Below, piece by piece: positions 8,685-16,453 of a stretch of DNA of 64,000 bases (position 1 is its first letter; each line of letters opens with the position of its first letter). Below the pieces are notes generated by a model. It saw only the letters and a list, made by a program, of their open reading frames with translations, was not told where the DNA came from and did not search any database. Made by a program: the position numbers and the translations under genes. Source of the stretch: Elusimicrobiota bacterium (GTDB lineage: Bacteria; Elusimicrobiota; Elusimicrobia; FEN-1173). The stretch is taken from positions 124,001-188,000 of the forward strand of contig JADJZR010000004.1 of assembly GCA_016715645.1 (NCBI GenBank), in the 5' to 3' direction.

Positions 8685-10160
8685 AAGCGGGGCGCGGCCT
8701 CAGGCCGCGCGGCTTTTCCGTTGGACCGGAGCGGAAAGCGTCGGAATCGGAGGCAGGAGTTGCGGCGCGTTTAATGACCGAGCCGTGGGAGGCGAGGGCG
8801 CCGTGTGCCAGTGGCACACGGTTGGCGCGGGCCGAACAGGCCCCGGGTCCGAAGGGCTGGTTGGAGGACGCTCGTCCGGAAACCATGCGCCGCGACGGGC
8901 GTTCGTCCGGAGCAATGATTTCCCACAAACCGGAGCTGTGAACATATCTCTTGCGACCGACGAAATAACCGTCAGTGGGTTTCCGTTCCCCGACCGAGCG
9001 ATGAACGGAAGTGGTCCGGCGGGAAAGATTCCACCGGAGCCCAGCGGGGCGCGGCCAAAAAGGCCGCGCGGCTTTTCCCGTAGACCGGAGCGGGAAACGT
9101 CGGAATCGGAGGCAGGAGTTGCGGCGCGTTTAATGCGCCGCGACGGGCGTATGTCCGGAGCGATGATTTCCCGCAAACCGGAGCCGGGAACATATCTCCC
9201 GCGACCGACGAAATAACCGTCAGCGGGTTTCCGTTCCCCGACCGGAGCAATGGGCGGAAGTGGTCCGGCGGGAACGAATCCACCGGAGCCCAGCGGGGCG
9301 CGGCCAAAAAGGCCGCGCGGCTTTTCCCGTGGACCGGAGCGGGAAACGTCGGAATCGGAGGCAGGAGTTGCGGCGCGTTTAATGCGCCGCGACGGGCGTT
9401 CGTCCGGGGCGGGGTTTCCCGCAAACCGGAGCGGGAAACATATCTCCCACGACCGACGGAATAACCGTCAGCGGGTTTCCGTTTCCCGACCGAAGCGATG
9501 GGCGGAATCGCTCCGGCGGGAACGATTCCACCGGAGCTCAGCGGGGCGCGGCCAAAAAGGCCGCGCGGCTTCTCCGTTGGACCGGAGCGGGAAACGTCGG
9601 AATCGGAGGCAGGAGTTGCGGCGCGTTTAATGCGCCGCGACGGGCGTTCGTCCGGCGCGGGGTTTCCCGCAAACCGGAGCGGGAAACATATCTCCCACGA
9701 CCGACGAAATAACCGTCAGCGGGTTTCCGTTCCCCGACCGAAGCGATGGGCGGAATCGCTCCGGCGGGAACGATTCCACCGGAGCTCAGCGGGGCGCGGC
9801 CAAAAAGGCCGCGAGGCTTCTCCGTTGGACCGGAGCTGGAAACGTTGGAATCGGAGGCAGGAGTTGCGGCGCGTTTGGTGCGCCGCGACGGGCGTTCGTC
9901 CGGCGCGGGGTTTCCCGCAAACCGGAGCGGGAAACACATCTCTCGCGACTGACAGAATAACCGTCAGCGGGTTTCCGTTTCCCGACCGAAGCAATGGGCG
10001 GAACCGGTCCGGCGGGAACGAATCCGCCGGAGCCCAGCGGGGCGCGGCAAAAGGCCGCGCGGCTTTTCCCGTGGATCGGAGCTGGAAACGTCGAAATTGG
10101 AGGCAGGAGTTGGGCGCGTTTGATGCGCCGCGACGGGCGTTCGTCCAGCGTGGGGTTTCT
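8685..10160. repeat. Tandem array of a 248-bp hairpin-rich unit (about 5.5 copies)
   Basis: Copies begin (at CAGCGGGGCGCGG) at about 8685, 9042, 9291, 9539, 9787 and 10035. Spacing is 248-249 bp except for the first, which is 357 because of an extra segment of about 110 bp. The last copy fades near 10,160. Each unit carries up to four inverted repeats: GCGCGGCC-AAAAA-GGCCGCGC followed by GGCTTTT; GCGGCGC-7 nt-GCGCCGC; TTTCCCGC-8 nt-GCGGGAAA; and TCCGG..GGAA-TTCC..CCGGA. 248 is not a multiple of 3, and the open frames across it do not keep one reading from copy to copy, so it is not a protein repeat. Function unknown; see findings. Confidence 0.85.
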
Positions 10161-11027
10161 CCGCTTGTTGGGTCGTCCGCTTGTTCCCTCAACAGCAGAC
10201 GAATCAACCGTTAGCGTTTAACAGGCGCACAGTCCGCCGCCGTGGGTGGCCTGGCGAACAGTCGTTTTTATCCACCGAAAGAGGAGCGGTCCCCATTCTT
10301 CCCCGTCCAGCGATCGAACCAAGGTCCCGAATTTCTCCTCCGGCCCGAAATGGCTGGGTCTCTTCTTCCTGTGTCGGGGGCTGTTTTCGATGAGCGAAGA
10401 AAGGCGCTGGGTTTCTCGGTGGCCGGGGGGTCGAGCACGGTCACCGTGACGTTCGCCAGGTCCGAAGATCCAGGTCTTGTCCTGCTTACTGTCCCATTCA
10501 TTGGACGAGAACGTGGAGAGAACAGCGGCGCGCTGTGGCGCCCGCATAGCGGGCACAAATTGAAGCTAAAAAAAGCCCCCCGCTCCCGGCCTCGCATCAG
10601 CGGCTCTGCCGCCCCAGGTGCCGGGAGCTCTGCGACCGGCCTCCCCCAGTGGGGGTGAGGTGAAATACGCCCACCCTCTCCCTGGCCCTCTCCCGGCCGT
10701 TCCCACACGGCATTTCTTGCTAGCGCAGTCACCAGCGGGCGAGGGAATTACAAGGGCTTCGTTCAACGGAAAACCGCCCCTCATCCGTCCCTTCGGGACA
10801 CCTTCTCCCACGGACGGGAGAAGGAAGATTCACAGCCACCCCCTCCCAACCATCCCCCTTAAATTCCAAAGGCCCATGCAAAACCACATGGGCTGGAAGC
10901 CCATGCTACAGGGTCAATCGTGTCGGCCGGATGTAATAGTCACCTGTCAAATGATAATGTCTCCAGTAGGAGTGGGAGAGATTCGGAAAGGAAATGGGAA
11001 TACGGAGTTTTTCAAAATTTAAAAACC
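10161..11027. other. Non-coding stretch with dispersed hairpin repeats
   Basis: I find no convincing gene. 10,560-10,680 holds a GC-rich block (CTCGCATCAGCGGCTCTGCC and onward) that resembles 22,760-22,830. 10,785-10,830 holds CCTTCTCCC-acggac-GGGAGAAGG, a perfect 9-bp hairpin, and 10,872-10,912 a block built from CCATG and CATGG words. These look like intergenic mobile repeats rather than coding sequence. Long open frames here are the result of high GC. Confidence 0.5.
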
Positions 11028-11399
11028 CCGCCATTTTAGAAACACCCCCCGGTTGGAAAGAATCCGATGTATCCAATCGGGGGGAATCTTTCTGTATCCT
11101 GGCGACGGAATTTCCCTCATTCCGAATCGTTCCCCCGGCCCGACATCGAACATCCGAAGGAGTCAAAATTTCTCCATTTTCCGCGCTCAGCGCGGAGGGG
11201 TGGAATCGCATTCCATCGGGTCTTTTCCGTCGATCGAACGGCGGGGGACGTCTCCCCGCTCGGTCGTTGTCGCCTCTTGTTTCTCCGTTTCTGATCCGAC
11301 CAAAACGAAGTCCACGCCGATCGTCTTTTTCGTATACCGGACGCTTTCGATCCACTTCCGAACCGACAGGGCTTTTTCGATTCCAACCCCGCGCGCACA
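11028..11399. repeat. Left 372-bp inverted repeat of the recombinase element
   Basis: This stretch is the reverse complement, with few differences, of 13,184-13,556. It starts CCGCCATTTTAGAAAC, where CCGCCA equals the last six bases of the tRNA-Ser gene at the other end, and runs inward to GCGCGCACAC. On the minus strand it encodes KALSVRKWIESVRYTKKTIG, the C-terminal part of the serine recombinase, so it is a partial inverted copy of that gene's end plus its downstream DNA. It keeps five A (T on the plus strand) where the right copy has four. Confidence 0.9.
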
Positions 11400-11620
11400 C
11401 CCACCCCAAAAGGAGCCCTCTCCCTGTCCTCCCTCTCCCCTCTGGGGAAAGGGACAACCCACCGGTGGAACCCTCTCCCGGCCTCTCCCCATCCGGGGCG
11501 AGGGGAAAATCAATCAGATTAAGTCAAATGCCGAAAGGATTTTCGCGCCCGAAATCCAAAGGCCGCTAACCTCTTTCATCGGCCCGCCCTCCGGCCCGGC
11601 GGAATGAAACCCAATAGAGC

Positions 11621-11666
11621 GGCCGCGCCAATGGGCCACGTTGCGGCCCATAGACGCGGCCTTTTT
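11621..11666 (+). terminator. Hairpin with T-run
   Basis: GGCCGCG (11621-11627) pairs with CGCGGCC (11655-11661), with an inner GGGCC/GGCCC pair, followed by five T. It lies just beyond the stop of the XRE gene but is oriented to end rightward transcription, so it may insulate the repressor gene from antisense reading. Confidence 0.4.
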
Positions 11667-11669
11667 GGT

Positions 11670-11897
11670 TCAAATTTTGGAATGGCTCGGAATGGCCCGC
11701 CCAATTAGATCGTCGATCGAAAGACCCATGGCGTCGGCCATCTTGACGAGGGAAGACATGGCCGGGTCTTTGGTGACCCCCTGTTCAATCTTTGTTATCA
11801 CCACCAAGGACAACCCCGCCTCTTGGGCTAGTTTTTGTTGTGTCCACCCGGCGGTTTTTCGAGCCCGTCTTAGACTATCAGGAAGGGAAGGTTTCAT
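11670..11897 (-). CDS. XRE-family helix-turn-helix repressor
   Basis: 75 residues, one HTH_3 domain covering nearly the whole protein: RKTAGWTQQKLAQEAGLSLV is the helix-turn-helix (residues about 12-31), followed by ITKIEQGVTKDPAMSSLVKM. It is divergent from the serine recombinase, with 84 nt between the two starts, the usual layout of a lysogeny-type switch or recombinase repressor. It probably binds the shared gap 11898-11981 and represses the recombinase and itself (inference). Confidence 0.8.
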   Translation of the reverse strand: MKPSLPDSLRRARKTAGWTQQKLAQEAGLSLVVITKIEQGVTKDPAMSSLVKMADAMGLSIDDLIGRAIPSHSKI

Positions 11898-11981
11898 CTT
11901 GACTCCTGTATTGCTATTGAAGTATCATCACGTGAGTATTTAGAATTTGTCATAGACAATAATAACCATTGGAGGCACCCC

Positions 11982-13421
11982 ATGCAAGTATTGGCCAAGC
12001 CAGCGGAAGCCAAAAAGAAAATCACCCGTTGTGCCATCTATACTCGTGTTTCCACTGATCGACAGGCCGAAGTGGAGTTTAATTCTTGCGAGGCCCAGGA
12101 GGATCGGATTCGTTCCTTCATCGCCAGCCAGGAAGGTTTCGAGGTTGCCCAGGTTTACTCAGATCCCGGTTTCACCGGGGCCAACATGAACCGCCCGGCC
12201 CTTCGTCAGATGGTCAACGATATTCGGGCTGGACAAATTGACCTGGTGTTCACTTACAAGATTGACCGCCTCACCCGCGCTCCTCGTGATTTTTATCAAC
12301 TGATCGAATTTTTCGAGACGCATCAGGTTTCATTTATCTCCGTTACGGAACGCTTTGACACGTCCACTCCCGCTGGGCGTCTGCTCCGAAATATCATGCT
12401 GACTTTTGCCCAATTCGAAAGAGAGCTTGCCTCGGAGCGAGTCAAAGACAAAGTGATCCAGCGCGTCAATCGCGGGCTATATCATGGAGGCCACCCGCCT
12501 TTTGGATACAAGGCGGAAAATGGCGGCCTGGTCTTGGACCCGCCGCGCGACGGAATCGTAAAGATGATTTTTGAAACCTACATCAAAACGCGATCTTTCC
12601 GCGCCATCATGCGGGTTCTGAAAGAAAAAAATGTCGTGTCCCGCCGTGGCAAGCCTTTTGTCGATTCGGCCATTTGGAACATGGTAAAGAATCCAGTATA
12701 TACGGGCAAGATTTCCCACAAGGGCATACTGCACCCGGGCAAACACCCACCCATCATTTCGGAGGAACTTTTTAACCATGTTCAAAAACTGATGACCGAG
12801 TCACCCCGACTCCAAATGGAAAACCATTCCCATCTGCCCTTTGCCGGGATCATCAAATGTGGGGAATGTGGATCGACCATGTGCGTGGCCTATTCAAGCA
12901 AGCTCAACAAAAACGGACACAAGTACTATTATCGATGTTCCAAGGTGGGGCATGAAGGAAAGGACGCCTGCGGCACCCGCCAGATCGGGGCGGAGCGGCT
13001 CCACAACACCGTTTATGGGAACCTCCTCAGGCTTTCCTTCGACCCTGAATACCTGCGGAATCTAGTTTTTTCCCTAAAAAATCAAACCTCCCACCCCAGG
13101 GCAACTTGTGTTGAACCGCTCCACCCTTTTGCCGAATTAACACCCGAAAAGCTCCAAAAAGAGCTTAAGGCATTTGTAAAGGCATGTGCGCGCAAACCCG
13201 GAATCGAAAAGCCCTGTCGGTTCGGAAGTGGATCGAAAGCGTCCGGTATACGAAAAAGACGATCGGCGTGGACTTCGTTTTGGTCGGATCAGAAACGGAG
13301 AAACAAGAGGCGACAACGACCGAGCGGGGAGACGTCCCCCGCCGTTCGATCGACGGAAAAGACCCGATGGAAGGCGATTCCACCCCCTCCGCGCGGAGCG
13401 CGGAAAATGGAGAAATTTTGA
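11982..13421 (+). CDS. Large serine recombinase, frameshifted near the C-terminus
   Basis: Resolvase N-terminal domain with the nucleophile Ser24 in YTRVSTDRQ and downstream DRLTRAPRDF and QFERELASERV; then the recombinase domain (about residues 165-270, GGHPPFGYK... RAIMRVLKEKNVVSRRG... NPVYTGKI); then a zinc ribbon (CGECGSTM, CSKVG..GKDAC). Last comes a short helix and, in the next frame, ALSVRKWIESVRYTKKTIG. The right inverted repeat has four A after GAATCG where the left copy has five. Restoring that A at about 13,208 makes the reading frame continuous, so codons after about 410 in the listed frame are not the native tail. It probably drives excision or integration next to tRNA-Ser. Confidence 0.85.
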   Translation: MQVLAKPAEAKKKITRCAIYTRVSTDRQAEVEFNSCEAQEDRIRSFIASQEGFEVAQVYSDPGFTGANMNRPALRQMVNDIRAGQIDLVFTYKIDRLTRAPRDFYQLIEFFETHQVSFISVTERFDTSTPAGRLLRNIMLTFAQFERELASERVKDKVIQRVNRGLYHGGHPPFGYKAENGGLVLDPPRDGIVKMIFETYIKTRSFRAIMRVLKEKNVVSRRGKPFVDSAIWNMVKNPVYTGKISHKGILHPGKHPPIISEELFNHVQKLMTESPRLQMENHSHLPFAGIIKCGECGSTMCVAYSSKLNKNGHKYYYRCSKVGHEGKDACGTRQIGAERLHNTVYGNLLRLSFDPEYLRNLVFSLKNQTSHPRATCVEPLHPFAELTPEKLQKELKAFVKACARKPGIEKPCRFGSGSKASGIRKRRSAWTSFWSDQKRRNKRRQRPSGETSPAVRSTEKTRWKAIPPPPRGARKMEKF

Positions 13422-13556
13422 CTCCTTCGGATGTTCGATGTCGGGCCGGGGGAACGATTCGGAATGAGGGAAATTCCGTCGCCAGGATACAGAAAGATTC
13501 CCCCCGATTGGATACATCGGATTCTTTCCAACCGGGGGGTGTTTCTAAAATGGCGG
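13184..13556. repeat. Right inverted repeat of the recombinase element
   Basis: Mirror of 11,028-11,399. It contains the last coding part of the recombinase and its downstream DNA, including the imperfect hairpin CCGCGCGGAGCGCGG near 13,390, and ends in CTAAAATGGCGG. The final TGGCGG is shared with the 3' end of the tRNA-Ser gene. Confidence 0.9.
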
Positions 13557-13640
13557 AAGGGGAGGGATTTGAACCCTCGAGGATCTTGCGACCCTACACG
13601 ATTTCCAGTCGTGCCGATTCAGCCGCTCTCGCACCCTTCC
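13551..13640 (-). tRNA. tRNA-Ser (anticodon GGA)
   Basis: The minus strand reads GGAAGGGTGCGAGAGCGGCT at the 5' end, an anticodon arm CACGA-CTGGAAA-TCGTG (anticodon GGA), a long variable arm typical of serine tRNA, a T-arm GAGGG-TTCAAAT-CCCTC and an encoded CCA. The acceptor stem GGAAGGG pairs with CCCTTCC. Its 3' end is the right border of the inverted repeat, making it the probable integration site of the recombinase element. Confidence 0.93.
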
Positions 13641-13706
13641 AAATAGAACAAAAATTAAGGTTGTGCGAAGGAGTCGGCTACCTGGGTCTGTCGACGTCCT
13701 GACCGA

Positions 13707-13737
13707 CTTTTGTCCGACCAGCTGAGTCGGACAAAAG
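13707..13737. repeat. 12-bp perfect inverted repeat
   Basis: CTTTTGTCCGAC and GTCGGACAAAAG are separated by 7 nt. It lies upstream of the tRNA gene. With no T-run on either side it looks more like a mobile hairpin or protein site than a terminator. Confidence 0.5.
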
Positions 13738-13814
13738 CCTGTGCGGCATAGCCGCCCGTGGAATGTGCCATTCAAGGCACACCACCCACGGCGGGCCGCC
13801 CTAGTCGTCGCCTC

Positions 13815-13960
13815 GCCGTAGGCACCCGAAGCTCTGCAAGGGTGCCAAATAATTCCATCCGGAGTCGTCGGCACTCTGGGCCGCCGTAGGCACCCGAAGC
13901 TCTGCAAGGGTGCCAAGCTCTGCAAGGGTGCCAAATAATTCCATCCGGAGTCGTCAGCCA
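13815..13960. repeat. Two direct repeats with an internal hairpin
   Basis: A block of about 58 bp starting GCCGTAGGCACCCGAAGCTC occurs at 13,815 and 13,883; the second copy has an extra internal duplication of AGCTCTGCAAGGGTGCCA. Each copy can form GGCACCC-12 nt-GGGTGCC. The stretch 13,641-14,003 holds no gene that I can support. Confidence 0.7.
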
Positions 13961-14003
13961 TTTTAACTTATTCCGAAAAATGACGGAAAAAAAATTGACA
14001 AAT

Positions 14004-14369
14004 TTAGATCGTGTAACGTGTCGGCACAAAGGCGTTTTCAATGTGGGCCAACTCGGTCCCCTGAATAGTCACCACATCGAACCGCAAATTTCGGCCGACC
14101 AAAAATTTTGATTTCACATACATCATCGCCGCCCGGCCCACACGGTCCTGTTTTTTCTTGGTCACGCTGTCGGCTGCCGTTCCGTATCCGCTGGATCGGC
14201 GTTTGCGCACTTCCACGAACACCACCGTGGTCCCCTTTTCCATCACCAAATCCACTTCGCCTAACGGCGTTCGATAGTTTGAATCCAAAAGGCGATAGCC
14301 CTTCTTTTCAAGGTAGCGTTGGGCTTCAATCTCAGCTTCCCGGCCTTCCGCCTGTTTAAGCGTGATCAT
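14004..14369 (-). CDS. yraN: YraN-family (UPF0102) predicted nuclease
   Basis: 121 residues, the usual length. The fold is restriction-endonuclease-like with GEVDLVMEKG and VFVEVRKRRSSGYGTA, the D...ExK-type motif of this family (here ExR, VEVRKR). The start overlaps the rnhB stop by ATGA, and rnhB-yraN adjacency is common in bacteria. It is the last gene of the rpsP operon. Its biological role is not well defined in the family; a DNA-repair or Holliday-junction role is often guessed. Confidence 0.88.
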   Translation of the reverse strand: MITLKQAEGREAEIEAQRYLEKKGYRLLDSNYRTPLGEVDLVMEKGTTVVFVEVRKRRSSGYGTAADSVTKKKQDRVGRAAMMYVKSKFLVGRNLRFDVVTIQGTELAHIENAFVPTRYTI

Positions 14370-15016
14370 GGAGAAACAACGGACTCAAAAGGAAGTTCCG
14401 GTGCCAAAGCCGCTCGGACCGGCGCATAACTTCGACGGTGAATCGGTGAAGGACCGAATTTCTTCAGCGCCTCGGCGTGTTCCGCCGTCCCGTATCCCTT
14501 GTTCGAAGCGAAATGATACTGGGGGAACTTTTTATCCACCTCTGTCATGTAACGGTCTCGGGTGACCTTGGCCAAAACGCTGGCCGCGGCAATGCTGGCG
14601 CTTTTGGCGTCGCCCCCCACCACCGGTTCTTGCAACCGCGCCGGCAAGCGGGGAATTCGCTGGTTTCCGTCGATCAAAATGAGTCCCGGTTCCACATCCA
14701 ACGAACGAATTGCTTCCGTCATGGCTTGGAACGTGGCTTTTAAAATATTGATCTTATCAATGACGTCCGGTGAAACCATTCGCACTGAATGATAGAGCGA
14801 TTCGGCGACAATTTTTCCGTAAAGAGTTTCTCGAACGTCGGGGGTGAGTTTCTTGCTGTCGTTCAGTTCCGGCCAAGAGGTGTCGGGTTTCAATACAACC
14901 GCCGCCGCCGCCACTGGGCCCGCCCACGGGCCTCGGCCCGCTTCGTCCACGCCCGCTAAAAGAAAAAAGCCCTTCTCGCGCCACGCTTTATCGAAGGCGA
15001 AAAGGGCTTCCGGCAT
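14366..15016 (-). CDS. rnhB: Ribonuclease HII
   Basis: 216 residues. It removes ribonucleotides and RNA primers from RNA-DNA hybrids. The start of the catalytic domain GVDEAGRGPWAGPV (Asp and Glu metal ligands) is at about residue 22, the central LILIDGNQRIP gives a second Asp, and AAASVLAKVTRDRYM is the family signature near residue 140. It lies 40 nt after rplS and is translationally coupled to yraN. An intact, normal-length gene. Confidence 0.95.
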   Translation of the reverse strand: MPEALFAFDKAWREKGFFLLAGVDEAGRGPWAGPVAAAAVVLKPDTSWPELNDSKKLTPDVRETLYGKIVAESLYHSVRMVSPDVIDKINILKATFQAMTEAIRSLDVEPGLILIDGNQRIPRLPARLQEPVVGGDAKSASIAAASVLAKVTRDRYMTEVDKKFPQYHFASNKGYGTAEHAEALKKFGPSPIHRRSYAPVRAALAPELPFESVVSP

Positions 15017-15056
15017 AACCGGATAATAACAATCTTAGACGCGATGAATCAAGGTG

Positions 15057-15446
15057 TTACTTCGAAGCAACCGCTTCGGCTTCTAGCGTCTTGGTAGCCA
15101 CGACCGCGACTTCTTCAATCCGAGCCGCTTTACCCGACAAATCCCGCAAGTAATAAAGTTTTGCCCGGCGGACTTTTCCGGACCGCAACACCTTAATGCC
15201 TTGAATGCGGGGACTGTGAAGAGGGAACGTTCGTTCCACGCCCACACCGAAAGAAATTTTGCGAACCGTAAACGTCGTGGCGATACCATGACCCCGACGG
15301 CGAATCACAACACCTTCAAAGGCCTGCACCCGGCGGGACTCACCTTCCAGAATCTCCACGTCCACCCGCACCACGTCGCCCGCTCGGAACTGACCCGGAT
15401 TTTTTTTCAGAAAGCCGCTTTCAATTTTGTCGATAATGGCATTCAT
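15057..15446 (-). CDS. rplS: 50S ribosomal protein L19
   Basis: 129 residues. Typical L19: FRAGDVVRVDVEILEGESRR, then VIRRRGHGIATTFTVRKISF and GVGVERTFPLHSPRIQGIKV, GKVRRAKLYYLRDLSGKAAR. It sits at the 30S-50S interface. It has a C-terminal extension of about 15 residues (EEVAVVATKTLEAEAVASK) compared with the E. coli protein. It lies 48 nt downstream of trmD, the standard order. Confidence 0.96.
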   Translation of the reverse strand: MNAIIDKIESGFLKKNPGQFRAGDVVRVDVEILEGESRRVQAFEGVVIRRRGHGIATTFTVRKISFGVGVERTFPLHSPRIQGIKVLRSGKVRRAKLYYLRDLSGKAARIEEVAVVATKTLEAEAVASK

Positions 15447-15494
15447 AACACGCTCACTTTTTAACGTTCCCCCGCCGGCGGCGGGGATTTAATA

Positions 15495-16205
15495 TCAAAT
15501 CGGGCCTTTTCTTTTTGTGGCTGACAACGACGCGCCTTCGCGCCACGCTTGAATCTTTCGGTGGTCCCCTCCCAGCAAAACCGAGGGAACTTCCCTCCCG
15601 AACCACTTTGCCGGACGGGTAAAATGGGGACAATCCAGCCGTCCTTCCCATCCCGCCGCATACGAATCCCATTCCAACGATCCCGCTTCTTTCACCACAC
15701 CCGGCACTTTCCGGACCACCGCATCCACCACCGCCATGGCGGGTATTTCACCACCGGTTAACACCACATCGCCGACCGACACTTCCATATCGATCCAATC
15801 AAACAGACGCTCGTCAATCCCTTCGTAATGACCGGCCACCAAAACCAATCGATTCTTTTTGGCCAAGTCGTCGGCTAACCCTTGGGTTAACGGTCGCCCT
15901 TGGGGCGACAGGTATATAACTGTGGGCCGATTTGCTTTCTTGCGCGCCTTCGGCCCGCGCAACGGAACCCCCGCTCCCACCGATTTCAACGCTTCCCACA
16001 AAGGTTCCGGCTTAAGAACCATCCCCGGCCCGCCGCCAAAGGGACGATCATCCGCTTGGCGATGTTTGCCCTGGGCAAAGTCGCGGATATCCACCACCCG
16101 CAAATCCACCCGGCTTCTTTCCCGGGCCTTTCCCAACAAACTCTCATTGAAAACCCCTTCGAACATCCGGGGGAACAAAGTCAAAACATCAATTCGAAGC
16201 CCCAC
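15495..16205 (-). CDS. trmD: tRNA (guanine-N1)-methyltransferase TrmD
   Basis: 236 residues. It methylates G37 of tRNAs with S-adenosylmethionine and is a trefoil-knot (SPOUT) enzyme. Signatures: DVLTLFPRMFEGVF at the N-terminus, DDRPFGGGPGMVLKPEPLWE near residue 55, the knot LVAGHYEGIDERL and VGDVVLTGGEIPAM, and the C-terminal domain with EWDSYA and PHFTRP (W58..C-type substrate loop). The start directly abuts the khpA stop, with no rimM between them. Confidence 0.96.
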   Translation of the reverse strand: MGLRIDVLTLFPRMFEGVFNESLLGKARERSRVDLRVVDIRDFAQGKHRQADDRPFGGGPGMVLKPEPLWEALKSVGAGVPLRGPKARKKANRPTVIYLSPQGRPLTQGLADDLAKKNRLVLVAGHYEGIDERLFDWIDMEVSVGDVVLTGGEIPAMAVVDAVVRKVPGVVKEAGSLEWDSYAAGWEGRLDCPHFTRPAKWFGREVPSVLLGGDHRKIQAWREGASLSATKRKGPI

Positions 16206-16442
16206 TTATTCTTCGCGAAGTTTAACGTCGATCCGTTCGTTGGGACCCGCAAACACCGCGGTGGCCAAAATCCGCAACGAATCAATGGTTTTTCCGCGAC
16301 GGCCAATCACTTTCCCTCGGTCGTCGGGGAGCACATTGATTTCAACGGTTTTTTCAGTCTCCAACCAGCGGGCTTCCACTTTTTCAGGGTGGTCCACCAA
16401 CCGCTTAACGACCGATTCCACCCATTCCACCGGGGACGCCAC
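16206..16442 (-). CDS. khpA: KH-domain RNA-binding protein KhpA
   Basis: 78 residues: WVESVVKRLVDHPEKVEARW, then INVLPDDRGKVIGRRGKTID with the GxxG loop (GRRG) that contacts RNA, then LRILATAVFAGPNERIDVKL. It belongs to the KhpA (YlqC) family, which pairs with KhpB in Firmicutes and acts in RNA chaperoning and envelope growth. It lies 11 nt after rpsP and directly before trmD, as in many bacteria. Confidence 0.92.
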   Translation of the reverse strand: MASPVEWVESVVKRLVDHPEKVEARWLETEKTVEINVLPDDRGKVIGRRGKTIDSLRILATAVFAGPNERIDVKLREE

Positions 16443-16453
16443 GGCGTGTTAAA

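Noticed and set aside
8685..10160. CRISPR array
   Set aside because: Units are 248 bp with no short repeat-spacer pattern and no cas genes are near.
8685..10160. Integron attC array
   Set aside because: No GTTRRRY/RYYYAAC core sites at the ends of units and no cassettes or integrase of that type.
8503..10214. Long open frames of about 126-238 codons on both strands across the repeat array
   Set aside because: The unit of 248 bp shifts frame at each copy, residues are mostly R, G, P and S on both strands, and no ribosome sites are seen. High GC explains the open frames.
10242..10732. Coding sequence in the stretch after the repeat array
   Set aside because: Frames on both strands are open but show no domain, no start signal, and overlap a dispersed repeat.
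10994..11607. Plus-strand open frames of about 190 codons
   Set aside because: They run through the left inverted repeat, which is antisense to the recombinase C-terminus, and through a dispersed repeat.
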